A stretch of DNA of 64,000 nt from Parvularculaceae bacterium (GTDB lineage: Bacteria; Pseudomonadota; Alphaproteobacteria; Caulobacterales; Parvularculaceae), in assembly GCA_028284065.1 (NCBI GenBank), contig JANQSJ010000007.1, positions 62,001 to 126,000 on the forward strand, read 5' to 3'. The first letter of the stretch is position 1. The number at the start of each line of letters is the position of its first letter. This document shows, piece after piece, positions 25,605 through 34,560 of this stretch. A program made the translations under genes and the position numbers. Under the pieces are notes generated by a model, which was not told where the DNA came from, ran no database searches, and saw only the letters and a list, made by a program, of their open reading frames with translations.

Positions 25605-27686
25605 ATGAGGCCATCCATCCTGCATCCCCTGTTCGCGGACGTCGTCACCCTGCCGGGCGTCGGGCCGAAGATCGCCGCCCTGATGGCGAAGGCGGCGGGA
25701 CCGCGCATCGTCGATCTGCTGCTGACGCCGCCGACGGGCCTCATCGATCGCTCGCAGCGCCCGACCGCAGCCGAGGCCGAGCCCGGCGCGCGCGTCACCA
25801 TGCGGCTGAAGGTCGATTCGCACGACCCCTCGCCCGCGAAGCGGCGCCCCTACAAGGTGCTCTGCTCGGACCCGACCGGCTTCGTCACCCTCGTCTTTTT
25901 CCACGCCCGAAGAGACTACCTCGAGAAAGTCCTGCCCGTCGGCGAGGAGCGCCTCATCAGCGGCCTGCTGGAGGATTATGGCGGGGCAAAGCAGATCGCC
26001 CATCCGGACCATATCGTCGATCCTGCGCATGCGGACGAGCTGCCGCTTTTCGAACCCGTCTACCCGCTGACCGCGGGCCTGCATCAATCGACAATGACAA
26101 AGGCGATGGGCGCAGCCTTGTCCCACGCGCCCGACCTGCCGGAGTGGCAGGAAACGACATGGCTCGCGGCGCAGCGCTGGACGGGCTGGCGGGAGGCGCT
26201 GCGGACGCTGCACCGGCCAGACGGACCGGGCGCGACGGCGCCCTCCTCGCCCGCCCGCCAGCGCCTCGCCTTTGACGAACTGCTGGCCAACCAGTTGACT
26301 CTCGCGCTCGTGCGCGCCGCCCGCCGCAAGGCGCCCGGCCGCATCCTGAAAGGCGACGGAGAGCTTCGCCGCAAAGCGGCGGCGAACCTGCCCTTCAAGC
26401 TTACCGACGCGCAGCGCGTGACGCTGAAGGAAATCAACGCGGATATGGCGTCTCCGGAGCGTATGGTGCGCCTCGTGCAGGGCGACGTCGGCTCCGGCAA
26501 GACGCTCGTTGCGTTCTTCGCCATGGTCGCCGCTGTGGAATCGGGCGCGCAGGCCGCGCTAATGGCGCCGACGGAGATTCTCGCGCATCAGCACATGAAG
26601 TCGCTCGCGCCCCTCGCCGACGCCGTTGGCGTCACGATTGAAGCGCTGACGGGCTCCGACAAGGCCGAAGCGCGCGCCGCGAAGCGGAACGGCGTCGCGA
26701 GAGGATATGTGAACATCGTCATCGGCACCCATGCGCTGTTTCAGGAGGGCGTTGAGTTTCATGATCTCGGCCTCGTCGTCGTCGACGAACAGCACCGCTT
26801 CGGCGTGCGCCAGCGCCTTGCGCTCGCCGACAAGGGCCCGCAACCCGACACGCTTGTCATGACCGCGACGCCGATACCCCGCACCCTCGCCCTCACCGCC
26901 TATGGCGACATGGACGTCAGCGCCATCCGGGAGAAACCGCCGGGCCGCAAGCCCGTCACCACACGGACGATACCGCTCGAGCGCCTGGATGAAGTGATCG
27001 CCGCCGTCGCGCGCGCCATGGACAAGGGCGAGCAGGTCTACTGGGTTTGCCCGCTGGTGGAGGAATCCGACGTTGTCGCCCTCACCGCCGCCGAGACGCG
27101 TTACGAGGAGCTGCGCGCGCGCTTCGGCGACGCCGTCGGCATCGTCCATGGCAAGATGACGAGCGCCGCCAAGGACGCCGCCATGCGCGCGTTCTACGAG
27201 GGCGCGCTGAAGCTCCTGATTGCGACCACGGTTATCGAGGTTGGCGTCGACGCGCCAAACGCCACCGCAATCGTCGTAGAGCATGCGGAGCGATTTGGCC
27301 TCGCGCAATTGCACCAGCTGCGGGGCCGCGTCGGGCGCGGCGACAAGCCGGGGGCGTGTCTTCTCCTCTACAAGAGTCCCCTCGGCGAAACGGCGAAGGC
27401 GCGGCTCTCCATCCTGCGCGAGAGCGAAGACGGGTTTCGCCTCGCCGAAGAAGACTTGCGGCTGCGGGGCGCGGGCGATCTTCTGGGCTCGGCGCAATCC
27501 GGCATGCCGCGCTTTCGCGTCGCCGATGTCTCGGTTCATGGCGAGCTTCTGAAGGCGGCGCGCGACGACGCGGAACTCATCGTGCGGAGCGATCCGAAGC
27601 TAAAATCCGAGCGCGGCCGCGCCTTGCTTACGCTCCTCCACCTCTTCGAGCGCAGCGAAGCGACGAAATTGCTTTCGGCGGGGTGA
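25605..27686 (+). CDS. recG: ATP-dependent DNA helicase RecG
   Basis: This 693-residue branch-migration helicase rescues stalled replication forks. It has the N-terminal wedge domain beginning LFADVVTLPGVGPKIAALM, Walker A GDVGSGKTLVAF, the DEQH box VVDEQHRFGVRQR, TATPIPRTL, and the C-terminal LHQLRGRVGRGDKPG motif VI. The start at 25605 (MRPSILHPLF) begins the conserved protein; the frame is open upstream but the leading 81 residues are not RecG-like. It is divergent from the CHAT gene, with a 298-bp AT-rich gap in which I see no gene. Confidence 0.97.
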   Translation: MRPSILHPLFADVVTLPGVGPKIAALMAKAAGPRIVDLLLTPPTGLIDRSQRPTAAEAEPGARVTMRLKVDSHDPSPAKRRPYKVLCSDPTGFVTLVFFHARRDYLEKVLPVGEERLISGLLEDYGGAKQIAHPDHIVDPAHADELPLFEPVYPLTAGLHQSTMTKAMGAALSHAPDLPEWQETTWLAAQRWTGWREALRTLHRPDGPGATAPSSPARQRLAFDELLANQLTLALVRAARRKAPGRILKGDGELRRKAAANLPFKLTDAQRVTLKEINADMASPERMVRLVQGDVGSGKTLVAFFAMVAAVESGAQAALMAPTEILAHQHMKSLAPLADAVGVTIEALTGSDKAEARAAKRNGVARGYVNIVIGTHALFQEGVEFHDLGLVVVDEQHRFGVRQRLALADKGPQPDTLVMTATPIPRTLALTAYGDMDVSAIREKPPGRKPVTTRTIPLERLDEVIAAVARAMDKGEQVYWVCPLVEESDVVALTAAETRYEELRARFGDAVGIVHGKMTSAAKDAAMRAFYEGALKLLIATTVIEVGVDAPNATAIVVEHAERFGLAQLHQLRGRVGRGDKPGACLLLYKSPLGETAKARLSILRESEDGFRLAEEDLRLRGAGDLLGSAQSGMPRFRVADVSVHGELLKAARDDAELIVRSDPKLKSERGRALLTLLHLFERSEATKLLSAG

Positions 27687-27841
27687 GACGCCGGCGGCCG
27701 ACGCCATTCAGTCATGAAAAGCTTCAAGCAACGACCGTCGCGTCTTGATTGACCGGGGCGTTCGCCGCGGCGTTCGACCATGGCGAGCGATCGCCGTGCA
27801 TCCTCAGCGCGCCGGTGTTGACCTGCATCGCTGACCTAAAT

Positions 27842-27859
27842 AAAACGAATATTCGTTTT
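27842..27859. promoter_or_regulatory. Perfect 18-bp palindromic operator of the TetR gene
   Basis: AAAACGAATATTCGTTTT is an exact palindrome 4 bp upstream of the GTG start of the TetR gene. TetR dimers bind such palindromes, so negative autoregulation of the TetR-CPBP pair is very likely. Confidence 0.85.
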
Positions 27860-27863
27860 TTAT

Positions 27864-28487
27864 GTGAGTGATCGCCGGATGCCTGCGCTTAGACCTGAAA
27901 CGATGGCCGAACGCCGCGCCGCGCTGCTCGCCGCTGCGACGGCGTGCTTCGCGCGAAAGGGGTTTCAGGCGACCAGCATGCGCGACATCTGCGAGGCGGC
28001 CGGCGTCAGCATTGGCGGGCTCTACTGCCATTTCCGCAGCAAGGAGGAGATCGTTCTCGCGATCGCCGCCGAGCCGCGGGATGAAGACGACCACATGTTT
28101 GACGCCGCGGGCCGCGCGGTGGCGGACGGCAAGTCGGCGTTCGAGGCGTCCTGCGATATCCTGCGCACCCTGATGACCTTCGTCGATGGAGAGGAAGGAC
28201 AAGATCGGCTGAATGGCGACATCGCCATGATGGGCGAAGCGGCGACGACGCCGGCGATCCGGGAGATCCTCGCAGGCGTCGACGCGTGCCGCATCGATGC
28301 GTTCGCCGCCCTGCTCGCGCAAGACATGAAACCTAAGGAGGCGAAGGCGCTGGCGCAGACCCTGGTGGCGACGCTCTATGGCATGATGGTTCTCAGCGCG
28401 TTTCATAACGGGTTCGACCGCGAGGCGTGCATCAACGCTCTTGAACGCCTCATGGCGACGCGGCCGAGAGAGTCTGCGGCGTCATGA
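27864..28487 (+). CDS. TetR-family transcriptional regulator
   Basis: This 207-residue protein has the TetR N-terminal helix-turn-helix at about 15-65: RRAALLAAATACFARKGFQATSMRDICEAAGVSIGGLYCHFRSKEEIVLAI. The C-terminal ligand-binding domain is helical and variable. The GTG at 27864 is just after a perfect palindromic operator and has no clear ribosome-binding site, so the transcript may be leaderless; ATGs at 27879 and 27903 are alternatives. Its stop overlaps the start of the following CPBP gene (ATGA), so the two are translationally coupled and coregulated. The inducer is unknown. Confidence 0.93.
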   Translation: MSDRRMPALRPETMAERRAALLAAATACFARKGFQATSMRDICEAAGVSIGGLYCHFRSKEEIVLAIAAEPRDEDDHMFDAAGRAVADGKSAFEASCDILRTLMTFVDGEEGQDRLNGDIAMMGEAATTPAIREILAGVDACRIDAFAALLAQDMKPKEAKALAQTLVATLYGMMVLSAFHNGFDREACINALERLMATRPRESAAS

Positions 28488-29473
28488 CTAGCGGGCCGGC
28501 GGGATGGACCGAGCTTGGTCCGGGCAGAACCTATCCTGTCCTCCCGTTTTTCATAGCGATTTTCGCTTCCTGGCTCTTGTGGATTCCCGCAGGCGCGCGC
28601 GCCGCTGGCGTCCTGCCTTTCCCATGGCCGTTTGAACTCGCATGGCTCGGCGTTTTCTCGCCGCTCGCGTTCGGCGCGTACTTCACGGCGCGGGCCGGCG
28701 GCGCGCGCGCGCTCGGTTCATTCCTCGCCCGCTTCGTGCGGTGGCGCTTTCGGGCCGTCTACTGGACCTACGCGCTGTTTGCGATCCCGGCGGCGGCGCT
28801 AGTGACCATGGCGGCCTACGCAGCGCTTGATGGCCCGCATGTCCTTCGCAAAGGGGTCGACAGCGTCATGTCAGGCGAAGCGATCGCGACCCTGATGGCG
28901 ACCAAATATGCGCCCCTGAATTATGAATCGATCGGACCCTTCGACCGGTTTTTCGCGACCATGGCGGGCTCAACGCAAGGCTTCCTTGCCGGGTTTCTCG
29001 TCCTTGCGCTGATCGATGGCGGCCTCAGCGAGGAGCCCGGGTGGCGCGGGTACGCCTATCCCATTCTCCAGGACCGCCTCGGCGCCCTGCCCGCCGCGCT
29101 CATCGTCGGCGTCGTGTGGGCGCTCTGGCACATGGGCCCACTGCAATGGAAGATACTCTTCGCGGACGGTCCTGACGCCTTCGCGGCGTTCCTGCCGGGA
29201 TACGCTCTCGCCTACGTCGTCCTCGTGTTGCCGCTGGCGGTTGTCTTTTCGTGGCTCTACGAGGGGACGCGCGGCTCGCTCCTCGTCTGCTTCGTTGTCC
29301 ACGCCGTCTACAACATGACCATTCTAGCCGCAGCAGTTCTGTATCCGGAGCGTCCGGCGAGCTATGGCGTCATCTTGTTCGTGTGGGTTTCGGCGATCGC
29401 AATCGTTGCGCGGCGCGGCTGGCGCAGGTTTGCGCGGCAAGACGACCGCGATGGCGCAGAGCCGCGCAAATGA
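28484..29473 (+). CDS. CPBP-family intramembrane metalloprotease (second copy)
   Basis: This 329-residue membrane protein has about eight hydrophobic helices and the CPBP motifs: GGLSEEPGWRGYAYP (Glu-Glu and Arg), WALWHMGPLQW (metal-binding His) and CFVVHAVYNM (second His and Asn). It is longer than the CPBP protein at 5683-6426 and not a close relative by eye. It is coupled to the TetR gene upstream through an overlapping ATGA. The regulator and palindromic operator suggest expression on demand, for example against a toxic compound or peptide; this is inference. Confidence 0.88.
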   Translation: MTSGPAGWTELGPGRTYPVLPFFIAIFASWLLWIPAGARAAGVLPFPWPFELAWLGVFSPLAFGAYFTARAGGARALGSFLARFVRWRFRAVYWTYALFAIPAAALVTMAAYAALDGPHVLRKGVDSVMSGEAIATLMATKYAPLNYESIGPFDRFFATMAGSTQGFLAGFLVLALIDGGLSEEPGWRGYAYPILQDRLGALPAALIVGVVWALWHMGPLQWKILFADGPDAFAAFLPGYALAYVVLVLPLAVVFSWLYEGTRGSLLVCFVVHAVYNMTILAAAVLYPERPASYGVILFVWVSAIAIVARRGWRRFARQDDRDGAEPRK

Positions 29474-29630
29474 TGCGCTCAGTCGGCATAGGAGCGCGTG
29501 GGCGGCTTTGAAGTTCATCGTTGATCGATTCCGCCGGCCTCTCACGGAGCGCGTCTTTCGTCGCATGCAACGAAATCTCGGGCTCGCCGTCGGATCACGA
29601 CAATGATGACCGACGGGGACTGCAGGCCGC

Positions 29631-30509
29631 CTACTCCTTTTGCGCCGCGCCTTTCTTGCGCGATTTCTCCGAACCGCCAAAGAGCCTACCCTTTGAGCGC
29701 TTTGGCGGCGGCGCTTTGACGGCGTCCTCAAGCCGCCGCACCGCGTCCTCCGGGTCTGGCGTATGGGGCATAACAAGACCGAGGGAAAAGACCGCCTTGG
29801 CCGCATCCTCCACCGTCATCGACAAGGGCTTCAGGGACGACCGCGGCACAAACAACAGGAAGCCCGAAGTGGGGTTTGGCACGGTCGGGACAAAGATGCT
29901 GGTCAGTCTCGGCTCCGCGGCAGGGACAACTTCGCCGCCTTCCTCAGGCGACGGCTCAGGCGCGGACAGGAGCTCTTTCACCTCGCCCTTGGTTTCGCCG
30001 ACCACAAATGCGATCACCCACGCGCCGGGACGCGGGTATTCGACGAGCGCCACCTCTTTGAACGAGCGCTCTGACTGCTGCAGCGCGGTTTCAAAAACGT
30101 TCTTAAAGAAACGATAGAGATTACGCACCACCGGCACGGAATCGAACAGGTCCTCGCCGGCCTTGATGAAGGCGCGCCCGACGAAGTTCTTGGCGAACGT
30201 CCCGAGGAACACGATCGCGACCATGGCGATGAAGACGCCGAAGCCTGGGATCGCCCGCGTGATGGTCTCCACATTGCTATCGCCAGCGGGCAGGAAATTC
30301 TTCACGAACGTGTCGAGCCGCGTCATCGGTCCGGTCACGAACCAATAAACGATCGCCACCGTGATGCCGATCGGCGCGACGACCACGATGCCGGCGAGGA
30401 AGCTCGACCAGATGCTGCCAAGGAAGCTCTGGCGCTGGGGCTTGATAAGATCGCGGGGGCGATCGGGCGCGCGCGCGCCCTCTTCCGGCGGATGCGGGGT
30501 CTCGGTCAT
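29631..30509 (-). CDS. DUF502 membrane protein
   Basis: This 292-residue protein has two transmembrane segments near the N-terminus (about 30-58 and 90-112) with family patterns VVVAPIGITVAIVYWFVTGP, DSVPVVRNLYRFFKNVFETALQQSERSFKEVALVEYPRPG and SIFVPTVPNPTSGFLLFVP. DUF502 is commonly found beside recG/mfd in alphaproteobacteria, and here lies 2 kb from recG with the TetR-CPBP pair in between. The C-terminal tail is Lys/Pro-rich. The biochemical role is not known. Confidence 0.9.
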   Translation of the reverse strand: MTETPHPPEEGARAPDRPRDLIKPQRQSFLGSIWSSFLAGIVVVAPIGITVAIVYWFVTGPMTRLDTFVKNFLPAGDSNVETITRAIPGFGVFIAMVAIVFLGTFAKNFVGRAFIKAGEDLFDSVPVVRNLYRFFKNVFETALQQSERSFKEVALVEYPRPGAWVIAFVVGETKGEVKELLSAPEPSPEEGGEVVPAAEPRLTSIFVPTVPNPTSGFLLFVPRSSLKPLSMTVEDAAKAVFSLGLVMPHTPDPEDAVRRLEDAVKAPPPKRSKGRLFGGSEKSRKKGAAQKE

Positions 30510-30610
30510 CTCGGCTCGCGCTTTCGCCTCACGGCGCGTTCAGGACATCGCGCCGATCCATCCAAAAAGGACATTATTTTTAATTGTCGTCGAGCCCGTT
30601 ATTCAACGAT

Positions 30611-30638
30611 CCGAATTGCGCCATCAAGCCCAATTCGG
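30611..30638. repeat. 8-bp inverted repeat upstream of the DUF3089 gene
   Basis: CCGAATTG and CAATTCGG flank a 12-nt spacer in the 276-bp gap between divergent DUF502 and DUF3089. It may be an operator or mRNA leader hairpin; no regulator is adjacent. Confidence 0.35.
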
Positions 30639-30785
30639 CGCGCTTTGCGATCAGACCGCTACAAGCGGAAAACGCCGAAGTCGCGATTTGATCGCGTCAG
30701 CGAAATGGCATTATCTGCGCGTCACCATCTTCGATTGGGCGCTTGCCCCCGCAGCAATGCGAGAGCCGGGCCCCATTAGCGGGAT

Positions 30786-32027
30786 GTGGTTGATGTCTGG
30801 AACTTGAGCCTGGAAGCTATTTGGATGGGCTGGCGCGCACCAATACTGGCGTCTCTGGCGACGGCGATCCTGCTCGCGGGCGGCGGGTCATTGCTGTTTC
30901 AGGACAATATCTCGAAATTCCTGATGAAACCGCGCGCGCCGATCCAGATCGCGCCGACGCCTGCGCCGCCCGACTATTCAGACCCGTCGAACTGGCTTTA
31001 CTGGCCAGTGAATGAGCCGCCTCGGACCGCGGACGTCTTTTATGTGCATTCCACTACCTATTATTCCGGCGATTTCTGGAATGCGCCGCTGGACGACGAA
31101 GGCGCCGCCGAGGTCCTGGCGCGCGTCGCCGCGCCGAATGAGGCGGGCCCGTTCCGACAGGTCGGACGGGTATTCGCGCCGCGATACCGCCAGGCGACCA
31201 AGGCGACGAGGTTCACCCACAAATACGACGGAAGGGCGGCCCGCGCGCTGGCGTTCGACGACGTCTCACAAGCGTTCGCTATGTTCTTGAAGGAACGCGA
31301 CGACGGGCGTCCGATCGTTCTGGTGGGCTACGGACAGGGCGCGGTTCACGTCATGGGCCTCCTGCGCGCCTATTTCGACGGCGGCGCGGCCAGCGACGAT
31401 GAGGACGCCGATTTGCGCCGTTTCCTCGCCGCCGCTTATGTGATCGATGCGCCCGCGCCGCGCGCGCTCTTCGAGACGCTCTCGACGCCGTTGCCGGTGT
31501 GCGACGGCAAGCGCGCGTTTCGCTGCGTCGTTGCGTACAGCCATTTCACGCCCGCGTTTCAGAAAGAGGCCGCCCTCGCCCGCGCGCGCGCGATCCACTG
31601 GGCTGAGGATATGTCGCTCGTCTCGCTCGCCGCGCCGTCGCTCGCCTGCGTCAACCCTATCTCCTGGCGGACGGACGGGGCGCCGGCGTCGCCGGAAGAT
31701 CATGTGGGCGCGGCGTCGGCGACAGGGCTCGGAGCGGACGCGGACCCGCCGGCGGTCGCCCGCGCGGTCGGCGCCCAGTGCGTCGATGGGGTTCTGATGG
31801 TGGACCCGCCTCGGCAGAAGTATCTGCGCCGCGCGCGATGGTTCCTTGAGAAGTGGCGCGCGCAGCCGTTCAACCTGTTTTACCATGACCTCGCGGAAAA
31901 CGCCGCGCTCCGGTCTGCGGCGCTGTCCGTCAAGCTGCGGGAAGAGGCGCAAACCCTGAAGCCTATAGACGATGCCGTAGACATCTCGGTTTCTCCTATT
32001 AAAAAAGTACCGAATAATGGCGGTTAA
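30786..32027 (+). CDS. DUF3089 alpha/beta-hydrolase-fold protein lacking the nucleophile serine
   Basis: This 413-residue protein from a GTG start has an N-terminal membrane anchor (about 17-36) and a DUF3089 domain with VFYVHSTTYYSGDFWNAPLDD, FAPRYRQAT and VVAYSHFTP. DUF3089 proteins normally carry a GHSQG nucleophile elbow; here it is VGYGQGAVH, with Gly183 where the serine is expected. It may therefore be catalytically inactive. An internal ATG at 30825 follows GGAAG and may be the true start (400 residues). It precedes galU by 26 bp on the same strand, so an envelope-related role is possible. Confidence 0.8.
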   Translation: MVDVWNLSLEAIWMGWRAPILASLATAILLAGGGSLLFQDNISKFLMKPRAPIQIAPTPAPPDYSDPSNWLYWPVNEPPRTADVFYVHSTTYYSGDFWNAPLDDEGAAEVLARVAAPNEAGPFRQVGRVFAPRYRQATKATRFTHKYDGRAARALAFDDVSQAFAMFLKERDDGRPIVLVGYGQGAVHVMGLLRAYFDGGAASDDEDADLRRFLAAAYVIDAPAPRALFETLSTPLPVCDGKRAFRCVVAYSHFTPAFQKEAALARARAIHWAEDMSLVSLAAPSLACVNPISWRTDGAPASPEDHVGAASATGLGADADPPAVARAVGAQCVDGVLMVDPPRQKYLRRARWFLEKWRAQPFNLFYHDLAENAALRSAALSVKLREEAQTLKPIDDAVDISVSPIKKVPNNGG

Positions 32028-32053
32028 GCCGCTCAATTTGATCGGAGTTTGAC

Positions 32054-32923
32054 GTGTCGCCTAAACCACTGCGGAAGGTTGTGATACCCGTCGCCGGCCT
32101 CGGCACGCGGGTGCTGCCGGCGACCAAGTCGATCCCAAAGGAGCTCCTTCCGGTCGTTGACCGGCCGTTGATCGATTACGTCGCCGAAGAAGCTCGCCGC
32201 GCCGGCCTTGCGGACCTTGTTCTCGTCACTGGCCGCGGCAAGGGCGCCATCGAGGACTATTTTGACCACGCGTTTGAGCTTGAGGAGGCGCTCAAGGGCA
32301 AACAGAAGAACGAAATCCTCAACGACGTTCTCGCGACCGTGCCGACAGCGGGAACCGTGACCTACACGCGCCAGCAGGCGCCGCTCGGCCTCGGCCATGC
32401 GGTCTGGTGCGCGCGCGAGATCGTCGGCGACGAGCCATTCGCGATCGCGCTGCCCGATGAGATTAGCGCCGGCGCGCCGGGGCTTTTGTCGGAACTCGCC
32501 GAGGCCTACGCCGAGGTCGGCGGCAACATCATCGCCGTTGAGGAAGTCCCGAACGAGGAGACGAGCAAATACGGCGTAATTTCGCCAAAGGGCCGCAGGG
32601 GCGACCTCATCGAAATCGACGGCATGGTGGAGAAGCCGAAGCCGGCGGACGCCCCGTCAAACTTCCGCATTATCGGGCGCTATGTCCTGCAGCCTGAAAT
32701 CTTCGAGCTTCTGGAAACCCAGGAACGCGGCGCCGGCGGCGAAATCCAGCTCACCGACTCGATGATGACGCTGACTGACCGGCAGCCCTTCCATGCGCGC
32801 ATCTGCGCCACGGGCATCCATGACTGCGGCTCGAAACTCGGCTGGTTAAAGGCGAACGTCGACATGGCGTTGAAACGCGATGACGTCGGGCCCGGCCTCA
32901 CGGATTTCCTGAAGTCAGTTTAG
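32054..32923 (+). CDS. galU: UTP-glucose-1-phosphate uridylyltransferase
   Basis: This 289-residue nucleotidyltransferase makes UDP-glucose for polysaccharide and glycolipid synthesis. It has the family run KVVIPVAGLGTRVLPATKSIPKELLPVVDRPLIDYVAEEA at the N-terminus, ALPDEI in the middle and the VEKPKP box. The start is GTG at 32054 with GGAG 8 bp upstream. It closely follows the DUF3089 gene. Length is normal. Confidence 0.96.
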   Translation: MSPKPLRKVVIPVAGLGTRVLPATKSIPKELLPVVDRPLIDYVAEEARRAGLADLVLVTGRGKGAIEDYFDHAFELEEALKGKQKNEILNDVLATVPTAGTVTYTRQQAPLGLGHAVWCAREIVGDEPFAIALPDEISAGAPGLLSELAEAYAEVGGNIIAVEEVPNEETSKYGVISPKGRRGDLIEIDGMVEKPKPADAPSNFRIIGRYVLQPEIFELLETQERGAGGEIQLTDSMMTLTDRQPFHARICATGIHDCGSKLGWLKANVDMALKRDDVGPGLTDFLKSV

Positions 32924-33010
32924 GCCTTTATCGCGCCAATGAACGGCCGACAGACATTTCGCCGCGCCTTTCCGCCGATCTGCGCATGACGCCGCTTTCG
33001 TAGCGCCCCC

Positions 33011-34468
33011 ATGCCTGAAAACACCGCTCCCGAGGACATCGCCGTCGTCTGGCTGCGCCATGACCTGCGGCTTGCCGATAACCCTGCGCTTGCCGCGGCC
33101 TGCGCGCAGCGCCGCTTCGTGGTCCCGGTTTACGTATGGGACGAACACGGACCATTCGCCAAGGGCGGCGCAGGCAAGTGGTGGCTGCATCATTCATTGA
33201 CGGCCTTGTCCAGAGACATCGCCGGACGGGGCGGCAAGCTCATCCTGCGTCGCGGTCGGGGCCTTGAACGCATTCTCCAGATCGTTTCGGAAGTGGGCGC
33301 AGGCCATGTCTATTGGAACCGCCGGTACGATCCAGACGGGATCGCCGAAGACACGGACCTGAAATCCCGCCTAAAGGAACAAGGCCGACGCGCGACGTCA
33401 TTCAATGCGTCGCTGCTGCGCGAACCGTGGGAGCTCGAGACGAAGACCGGCGGCTTTTTCAAGGTTTTCACGCCGTTCTGGAAGACGCTTCAGGGCGCGG
33501 GGCCGGCGAGACCAGACGAAGAGGACGCGCCTCAGCGCATCGCCGCGCCGGCGCATGCGCCGGACTCTGACGATATCGAGAGCTGGCGCCTGCTCCCGAC
33601 GCGGCCGAACTGGGCCGCGGAGTTTGCCGATCATTGGTCGCCTGGCGAGCGGGGCGCTGAGGCCCGTCTTGACGCCTTTCTCGATACCGCCGTCGACGGC
33701 TATCCGGACGATCGCAACCGTCCCGACCTTCCCGCGACGTCGCGTCTCTCGCCGTATCTCGCGTTCGGCGAAATCGGTCCCCATCAGGTGTGGCGACGGA
33801 CCATGGCGCGCATTGAGGCGCAAGACGCGCCCGCGGACGCTGCGATGAAGTTCCTCTCGGAGATCGCCTGGCGGGAATTCTCCTATAACCTTCTTTATCA
33901 CTATCCGGACATGGGCGCGGCGCCGATAAAGCCCGCCTTTGACGCCTTTCCCTGGCGCGACGACGACGACGCGTTCGAGCGTTGGACGAAGGGCGAAACA
34001 GGGGTGCCGATCGTCGACGCGGGCATGCGTCAGCTGTGGCGAACCGGCTGGATGCATAACCGCGTGCGCATGATCGTCGCGAGCTTCCTGACCAAGAACC
34101 TTCTCATCGACTGGCGCCGCGGCGAACGCTGGTTCTGGGATACGCTTGTTGACGCCGATCCTGCGAACAATGTGGCGAGTTGGCAGTGGGTGGCCGGCAG
34201 CGGCGCGGACGCGGCGCCTTACTTCCGCATCTTCAATCCGATCACGCAGAGCGAGAAATTCGATCCGAACGGCGATTACATCCGAACCTACGTCCCGGCC
34301 CTGTCGCAGCTTCCGGCAAAGGAAATCCATGCGCCGAAAGCGCCTGACGGTCCGGGCGCCGGCGGCCTGGGGCTTGATGGCGGCCCGGATTATCCCGCGC
34401 CGATGGTCGACCTGAAGGAGACCCGCGCGCGCGCGCTCAGCGCGTATGACGTCATAAAGGCCAGTTGA
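33011..34468 (+). CDS. phrB: Deoxyribodipyrimidine photolyase (cryptochrome/photolyase family)
   Basis: This 485-residue flavoprotein repairs cyclobutane pyrimidine dimers with light. The N-terminal antenna domain begins VVWLRHDLRLADNPAL; the FAD domain shows FLSEIAWREFSYNLLYHYPDMG, VPIVDAGMRQLWRTGWMHNRVRMIVASFLTKNLLIDWRRGERWFWDTLVDAD and NNVASWQWVAGSG. These are classic class-I photolyase motifs with the conserved Trp residues. The gene starts 87 bp after galU and precedes cfa. The symbol is by function, as cryptochromes are related. Confidence 0.95.
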   Translation: MPENTAPEDIAVVWLRHDLRLADNPALAAACAQRRFVVPVYVWDEHGPFAKGGAGKWWLHHSLTALSRDIAGRGGKLILRRGRGLERILQIVSEVGAGHVYWNRRYDPDGIAEDTDLKSRLKEQGRRATSFNASLLREPWELETKTGGFFKVFTPFWKTLQGAGPARPDEEDAPQRIAAPAHAPDSDDIESWRLLPTRPNWAAEFADHWSPGERGAEARLDAFLDTAVDGYPDDRNRPDLPATSRLSPYLAFGEIGPHQVWRRTMARIEAQDAPADAAMKFLSEIAWREFSYNLLYHYPDMGAAPIKPAFDAFPWRDDDDAFERWTKGETGVPIVDAGMRQLWRTGWMHNRVRMIVASFLTKNLLIDWRRGERWFWDTLVDADPANNVASWQWVAGSGADAAPYFRIFNPITQSEKFDPNGDYIRTYVPALSQLPAKEIHAPKAPDGPGAGGLGLDGGPDYPAPMVDLKETRARALSAYDVIKAS

Positions 34469-34560
34469 TGCGCCGCTCTCTTTCAGGTGAACTAGATGTT
34501 GGCGCGCTGGACGCGCCCGCTTGCCGATGGAGCCTGACCGTCCATGGAGATTGACGCCCG

